Below the pieces are notes generated by a model that saw only the letters and a program-made list of their open reading frames with translations, did not search any database and was not told the DNA's origin. DNA of 46,163 bases from CAZCAC01 sp964496575 (GTDB lineage Bacteria > Planctomycetota > UBA1135 > GCA-002686595). The translations under genes were made by a program, and so were the position numbers. This document shows, piece by piece, positions 42,697-46,163 of this stretch. Position 1 is the stretch's first letter. Every line of letters starts with the position of its first letter. The stretch covers positions 1 through 46,163 of the forward strand of contig CAZCAC010000068.1 of the NCBI GenBank assembly GCA_964496575.1. Reading direction: 5' to 3'.

Positions 42697-44346
42697 TCAA
42701 CGATTTCGCTTCGTGGCGTGCACGAATCGAACCAGGAGTGATCGACGCGCCGCGCGCGCGTGGGGAAAGCCCTCCAGCGCCTCGACGTAGCGCTTTGCCG
42801 CGTGGCTCCAGTGGAGTTCCTCATCCACAGCTCGGCGAGCAGCCAGCTCGATCTTCTCGCGGCGCGGAGCGTCGTCGTAGAGCTCCACCAGGAGCCGGCT
42901 CAGCTCCTCGACCTCGCCTTCGCCCGCGGCCACGCGCAGGACGCAGTCACCGGGTAGGTGAGCGAGCTCGGGAAGGTCGCTGACGATCACGCCACGTCCC
43001 AGGGCGAGCGCCTGCGAGGCACCCCCAGAAGTGCCGCCGGCGGAGGGACCGCGCAGGTTCACGCAGAGATCCGCGGCGTGCAGTCCCTGCCACACCTCTT
43101 CCTGAGGCAACCAGCCGCTGACCTTGACCACCTCTTCCAGCTGCAAGCGGGAGATCCAGGTCCGCAGGTCGAACTCGTTCGGCCGCTCCTCGCCGATCAG
43201 GAGCAGCCGCAACCCTTCGCGTTCACGCTGAGCACGCGCCACCGCCTGGAGCAGGACCCCGGGGCGCTTGTGCGCCTGCAACGCGCCGAAGCTGGCCACG
43301 ATGAAGTGATCGCGCCACTCGTCGGCGAGCCCCGCGCGCGCCTCACGCCGGTCCTCATCTCGCCAGCGCCGCTCCGCGCCGTGGTGAACGCGCGCGATCG
43401 GCGTGAACGCGTTGCGCGAGGCGAGGATCTGCTCACCCATCCAGTCGGAGTGCACCAGGAAGGCGTCGGCGCGGCGCACGACCGAGTGGTTGAAGGTGAG
43501 GCGAAAGCGGTCGCGGCTGAGCCCCTGCGCTTCGACGACGCCCCCGTCGCCGAGCTCGAGGGTCTCCCACACCCCACCCCGCCAGCACGCCGCCCCGCGC
43601 AGGAAGATCCCCAGCTCGCGCAGGTCGCCATTGAGCCGCTGCTCCGGGGTGGGGTGGATTCCCGTCACTTCGATGCGCAGCGCCACGTCGTCATCGGGAT
43701 CGAGGTCGATGAGGAGCTCCTCTTCGACCACCCGCCGCCGCGCGTCGAGCTCCGCCACGCAGAAGTCGCCGGCGAGGACTCGCAGCTCGCGCCCCGCCGG
43801 CACCATCACCCGTAGCCGCAAGCGGTCGGTCCGCGGCGGGAAGATCGACGCCGCGCGCCCACTCCATTGTCCCGGCAGCTCGGGGGCGAACCAGCCGCTG
43901 CGGAAGATCCCCTCGCCGGCCGCGGACTCCTCCACTCCGGCACGCTTGTTCTTCAGGTAGACCGCCGCCTCGGCCAGCCCCCCCTCGGCGAAGGCGCGCC
44001 GCAGGCCCCGCAGCCCACCCCGCGCGATCCGGGGAAACGCCGCCAGCGCCAGGTCGAAGAGCACCCAGTCGTGCAGCATCACCGTCCCGCCGAGGCCGCT
44101 GATCATCGGCACCATGAAGGCGTGCTGCGTCTCGTTGCCCAGCTGATAGAGGATCTGGTCGAACTCGCGCGGCACGATCTGGTCCACGCCGCGTGTGCGC
44201 TCTCCCGACGCCTCCTCCCCCTCGAGGCCGACATCGACGAACAGCTCGACCTCGGCGTTCTCGCGCAGATAGGGAAGGAGATGTCGCGTGTAGTCGCCAA
44301 TCCCCGATCGAGCCTCCGCGGGCGTGGTGACCAGGGCGATGCGCAC
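42697..44346 (-). CDS. GT4-type glycosyltransferase with inserted beta domain
   Basis: This 549-residue protein begins IALVTTPAEARSGIGDYTRH, typical of GT-B glycosyltransferases of family 4. The C-terminal Rossmann domain has IVASFGALQAHKRPGVLLQA, LLLIGEERPNEFD, VKVSGWLPQEEVWQGLHAAD and GGTSGGASQALALG, the donor-binding region. Between the halves, at about 140-290, an insertion of alternating beta strands (SGWFAPELPGQWSGR, LRLRVMVPAGRELRVLAGDF, LLIDLDPDDDVALRIEV) looks like a jelly-roll or carbohydrate-binding module. Usual GT4 enzymes are about 380 residues. It starts 11 bases after the aminopeptidase gene and overlaps or adjoins the FKBP gene. The sugar and acceptor are unknown. Confidence 0.85.
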   Translation of the reverse strand: MRIALVTTPAEARSGIGDYTRHLLPYLRENAEVELFVDVGLEGEEASGERTRGVDQIVPREFDQILYQLGNETQHAFMVPMISGLGGTVMLHDWVLFDLALAAFPRIARGGLRGLRRAFAEGGLAEAAVYLKNKRAGVEESAAGEGIFRSGWFAPELPGQWSGRAASIFPPRTDRLRLRVMVPAGRELRVLAGDFCVAELDARRRVVEEELLIDLDPDDDVALRIEVTGIHPTPEQRLNGDLRELGIFLRGAACWRGGVWETLELGDGGVVEAQGLSRDRFRLTFNHSVVRRADAFLVHSDWMGEQILASRNAFTPIARVHHGAERRWRDEDRREARAGLADEWRDHFIVASFGALQAHKRPGVLLQAVARAQREREGLRLLLIGEERPNEFDLRTWISRLQLEEVVKVSGWLPQEEVWQGLHAADLCVNLRGPSAGGTSGGASQALALGRGVIVSDLPELAHLPGDCVLRVAAGEGEVEELSRLLVELYDDAPRREKIELAARRAVDEELHWSHAAKRYVEALEGFPHARAARRSLLVRFVHATKRNR

Positions 44347-44357
44347 GGCCGCGGCGC

Positions 44358-45263
44358 CTAGCGGGTGAGTACCTCGACCCCGTCCGGACCGACGTAGAGC
44401 GAGTGCTCGGTTTGCGCGATCATCACCCCCTCGTCCTCGACCAGCGGGGGGAAGCGGATCAGGGAACCCTGCTTGGCCAGCTTGGAGATGGCCGCCTCGA
44501 CCGCCTCCTGATCGAGATCGGTGAAGTAACGGCGGGCGATCGGCAGCCCGCGCCAGCTCTGGAAGGCCTTGATCACGTCGCGGTCGAGGCCCTTGGCGCG
44601 CGAGGGCGGCTTCACCAGCATGAACACCTCGGACTTGCCCCGCTCGTGGATCATCCCGCGCCCGGTCGAGGAGAAGGGCTCGATCGCGACCACCGAGCCG
44701 CCCTTGACTCGCGTCCCGGTGCGCTCGGCGTAGCTGGGAATCTGGGGCGCGGTGTGCACCTTCCAGCGGTCGAGGCCGTGACCGGTGAGGTTGCGGACCG
44801 GCTCGAAGCCCGCGCCGGTGATCACCTGCTCGACGGCGGCCCCGATCTCGCGAACGGGAACGTCCGGCCTCAGCGTCTCGATCGCCGCGGCCAGGGCGTC
44901 GGCGGAGGCCTGGATCAGCTCACTCCAGCGCCCATCGGAGGAGAGGTCGAAGGTCGCCGCGGTGTCGGCGACGTAGCCGTCGACGTGGACCCCGAAGTCG
45001 ACTTTTACACAGTCCCCCTCTTCGTAGCGGGTCTCGTCGTCGGGAGGAGAGCAGTAGTGGGCGGCGATGTGGTTGCGGCTGGTCTGAGCGGGGAACGCAG
45101 GCACGCCTCCGCGCTCGCGCATCATCGCCTCGACGCCTTCGAGCACGTCGCGCAGGAGGACCCCGGGCCGCACCGTCTCGCGAGCCCATTCCCGGCAGTC
45201 GGAAGCGATCCGCCCCGCCTCGCGCCACTTCTCGAGGACTTCTCTCTCCATCTCGGCTTTCAT
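44358..45263 (-). CDS. map: Type II (archaeal/eukaryal-like) methionine aminopeptidase
   Basis: This 301-residue enzyme removes the starting Met from new proteins. Metal ligands are Asp89 (KVDFGV), Asp100 (ADTAAT), His162 (NLTGHGLDRW), Glu195 (IEPFSS) and Glu286 (AQTEHS); His69 (IAAHY) lines the site. The type II helical insert (about 205-270) is present, the length matches archaeal enzymes, and NLTGHGLDRWKVHTAPQIPSY is type II-like. Most bacteria use type I (about 250-260 residues without the insert). Horizontal transfer from archaea or an old lineage feature is possible. It heads the unit with the glycosyltransferase and FKBP genes and diverges from a lipoprotein gene 47 bases away. Confidence 0.9.
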   Translation of the reverse strand: MKAEMEREVLEKWREAGRIASDCREWARETVRPGVLLRDVLEGVEAMMRERGGVPAFPAQTSRNHIAAHYCSPPDDETRYEEGDCVKVDFGVHVDGYVADTAATFDLSSDGRWSELIQASADALAAAIETLRPDVPVREIGAAVEQVITGAGFEPVRNLTGHGLDRWKVHTAPQIPSYAERTGTRVKGGSVVAIEPFSSTGRGMIHERGKSEVFMLVKPPSRAKGLDRDVIKAFQSWRGLPIARRYFTDLDQEAVEAAISKLAKQGSLIRFPPLVEDEGVMIAQTEHSLYVGPDGVEVLTR

Positions 45264-45310
45264 GAGGGCGAGGATTCTAGCCCGGAGGGCTTCCCGTCGA
45301 TACTCCCCCC

Positions 45311-45733
45311 ATGAGGCCTATCCTCCCGCTCCTCGCCATGGCCCTCGCGATCCCGAGCCTCGCTTGCCAGACGCGGGTATCTCGAACCCAGACCCCGGCG
45401 GAGACCGTCCCGATGGCCTCGGCGCTGCCCACCCACGCTTTCGAGCTGGTCGAGCGCGGCCGGGTGGTCGGCGTGGTGGTCGAGTTCGTCGAGCTCGGAG
45501 GAGACCGGCGCTTCTTCAGCGTGCGGAACGACCTCCAGCAGGAGCTGGGCCTGGTGGACCAGGACGGTCGCTTCTGGCGCTACCGCGCCCACGGAGAGGA
45601 GGACGCGGAGTGGATCGGCACCGGCACGGTCCTCCAGGGGGCGATCCGCATCCTCGAGGCGCACGAGGGGTGCGAGCTGTTCGAGGTGGACCTCGAGCTC
45701 TTGAGCACGACGGCCTCGGGCGAGACCGGCTGA
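45311..45733 (+). CDS. Small lipoprotein of unknown function
   Basis: This 140-residue protein has a lipoprotein signal (RPILPLLAMALAIPSLAC, Cys19). The mature part is mainly beta (VVGVVVEFVELGGDRRFFSVRN, LGLVDQDGRFWRYRAHGEED, TVLQGAIRILEAHEG). It may be a small sandwich or PH-like fold, but no family was recognised. The ATG at 45311 lacks a clear Shine-Dalgarno site, which might mean a leaderless message. It diverges from the methionine aminopeptidase gene across 47 bases. A perfect 16-bp palindrome lies ten bases after its stop. Confidence 0.65.
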   Translation: MRPILPLLAMALAIPSLACQTRVSRTQTPAETVPMASALPTHAFELVERGRVVGVVVEFVELGGDRRFFSVRNDLQQELGLVDQDGRFWRYRAHGEEDAEWIGTGTVLQGAIRILEAHEGCELFEVDLELLSTTASGETG

Positions 45734-45743
45734 GGGCGCGGTC

Positions 45744-45759
45744 TCGGGTGTACACCCGA
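45744..45759. repeat. Perfect 16-bp palindrome
   Basis: TCGGGTGTACACCCGA is its own reverse complement. It lies ten bases after the lipoprotein stop. It has no loop and no T-run, so a DNA-binding site is more likely than a terminator. Confidence 0.4.
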
Positions 45760-46163
45760 TCGACCGCTCGCGGACGCCCCGGCGTCCCCTCCGGTCCGCT
45801 CCCCGCACCTGGGAAACCCGCCCCGAGAGACGGCTGGACGCCGCCGGGCCGGACCGAATCGAGGAGCTTCTCGATCCGGGCGGGGACGTTTTGCAACTTC
45901 CTCGAACGGCTCGCGAAACCGGAGTTCCAGGCCGGTGAATCGTCGGTCGGAAGGGTCTGCCGGGGGCCGAGTGCAGGATCTGGGAACGAATCTCTCGCCC
46001 CATTAGCGGGCGAATGGTCGGAGGAGTCCTCTGCGGGAGCCGGAATGCCTCAATCCTCGCGGGCCGGTTGTTCGAAGAGGATGAGCAGCGGGGCGCGCCG
46101 ATTCCACTCACTTCTCGCCCCACCCTCCCCCCCTTCTGAGCCCCGAAAGATCCGGACATGATC
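45760..46163. other. Gene-free end of the window
   Basis: No supported coding region was seen in these 404 bases. A weak dyad (ATCGAG/CTCGAT, near 45858-45875) is followed by GGGCGGGGACGTTTTG and could be a poor terminator. ATGATC at 46158 might begin a gene that continues beyond the window, but six bases cannot show this. Confidence 0.5.

Noticed and set aside
45260..46161. Long frames on both strands over the last 900 bases
   Set aside because: They cross the lipoprotein gene in other frames, are Arg/Pro/Ser-rich and contain no recognisable domain.

Overview
The window is a G+C-rich bacterial chromosome segment (about two thirds G+C by eye, not computed) with closely packed genes on both strands. 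No rRNA, confident tRNA, transposase, phage gene or CRISPR array was seen. Several families suggest Planctomycetota or a neighbouring phylum: a DUF1570-like zincin, tandem sialate-O-acetylesterase domains, a PQQ-type beta-propeller carrying EF-hands, long secreted amidohydrolases and many small lipoproteins. This is inference from gene content; no phylogenetic marker was analysed.

Region 1-9100 (all minus strand) is the most distinctive part. It holds two transcription units of alkaline-phosphatase-superfamily enzymes. Unit A runs 6911 to 1: two large membrane-anchored phosphodiesterase-like enzymes, a small ribbon-helix-helix (RHH) protein, an integral membrane protein with an Oxa1/EMC3-like outline, and a secreted HExxH peptidase cut by the window edge. 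Unit B runs 9061 to 7199: a second small RHH protein, a short enzyme with Thr at the nucleophile position, and adenylylsulfate kinase (CysC). Both RHH proteins end in the same Leu-x-x-Leu-Gly-Tyr pattern. An array of ACTCC boxes spaced by one DNA turn lies at the start of the second. Sulfate activation next to phospho/sulfo-hydrolases suggests modification of a surface polymer, but the substrate is unknown.

Region 9300-13075 has a small lipoprotein with a strong terminator. Next comes a two-gene minus-strand unit: a degenerate GGDEF/coiled-coil protein followed by a MamK-like bacterial actin, with no magnetosome genes around it. A LOG-family phosphoribohydrolase lies upstream. Region 13150-18012 carries a Cu(+) P1B-ATPase with an altered SEHP motif, a CPCC-motif coiled protein, a 53-aa single-pass membrane protein with its own Shine-Dalgarno site and terminator, and two paralogous proteins that each have four CBS domains.

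Region 18156-25151 holds a coupled pair of secreted amidohydrolases, a radical SAM enzyme, a TPR protein and a sugar-nucleotide epimerase. Region 25200-25650 has no supported gene but holds two diverged copies of a structured element, each followed on the minus strand by a terminator-like hairpin: a candidate small RNA pair. Then follow a TaqI-like adenine methyltransferase, a possible second small RNA, a YcfL-like lipoprotein, mutS, a sodium/solute symporter, a PQQ-propeller/LolA-like fusion, the pntAA-pntAB-pntB transhydrogenase operon, a double SGNH esterase with one dead domain, the PQQ/EF-hand protein, a methyltransferase-like protein, an FKBP, a glycosyltransferase with an inserted beta domain, an archaeal/eukaryal-type methionine aminopeptidase and a last lipoprotein. 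The final 430 bases hold no supported gene.
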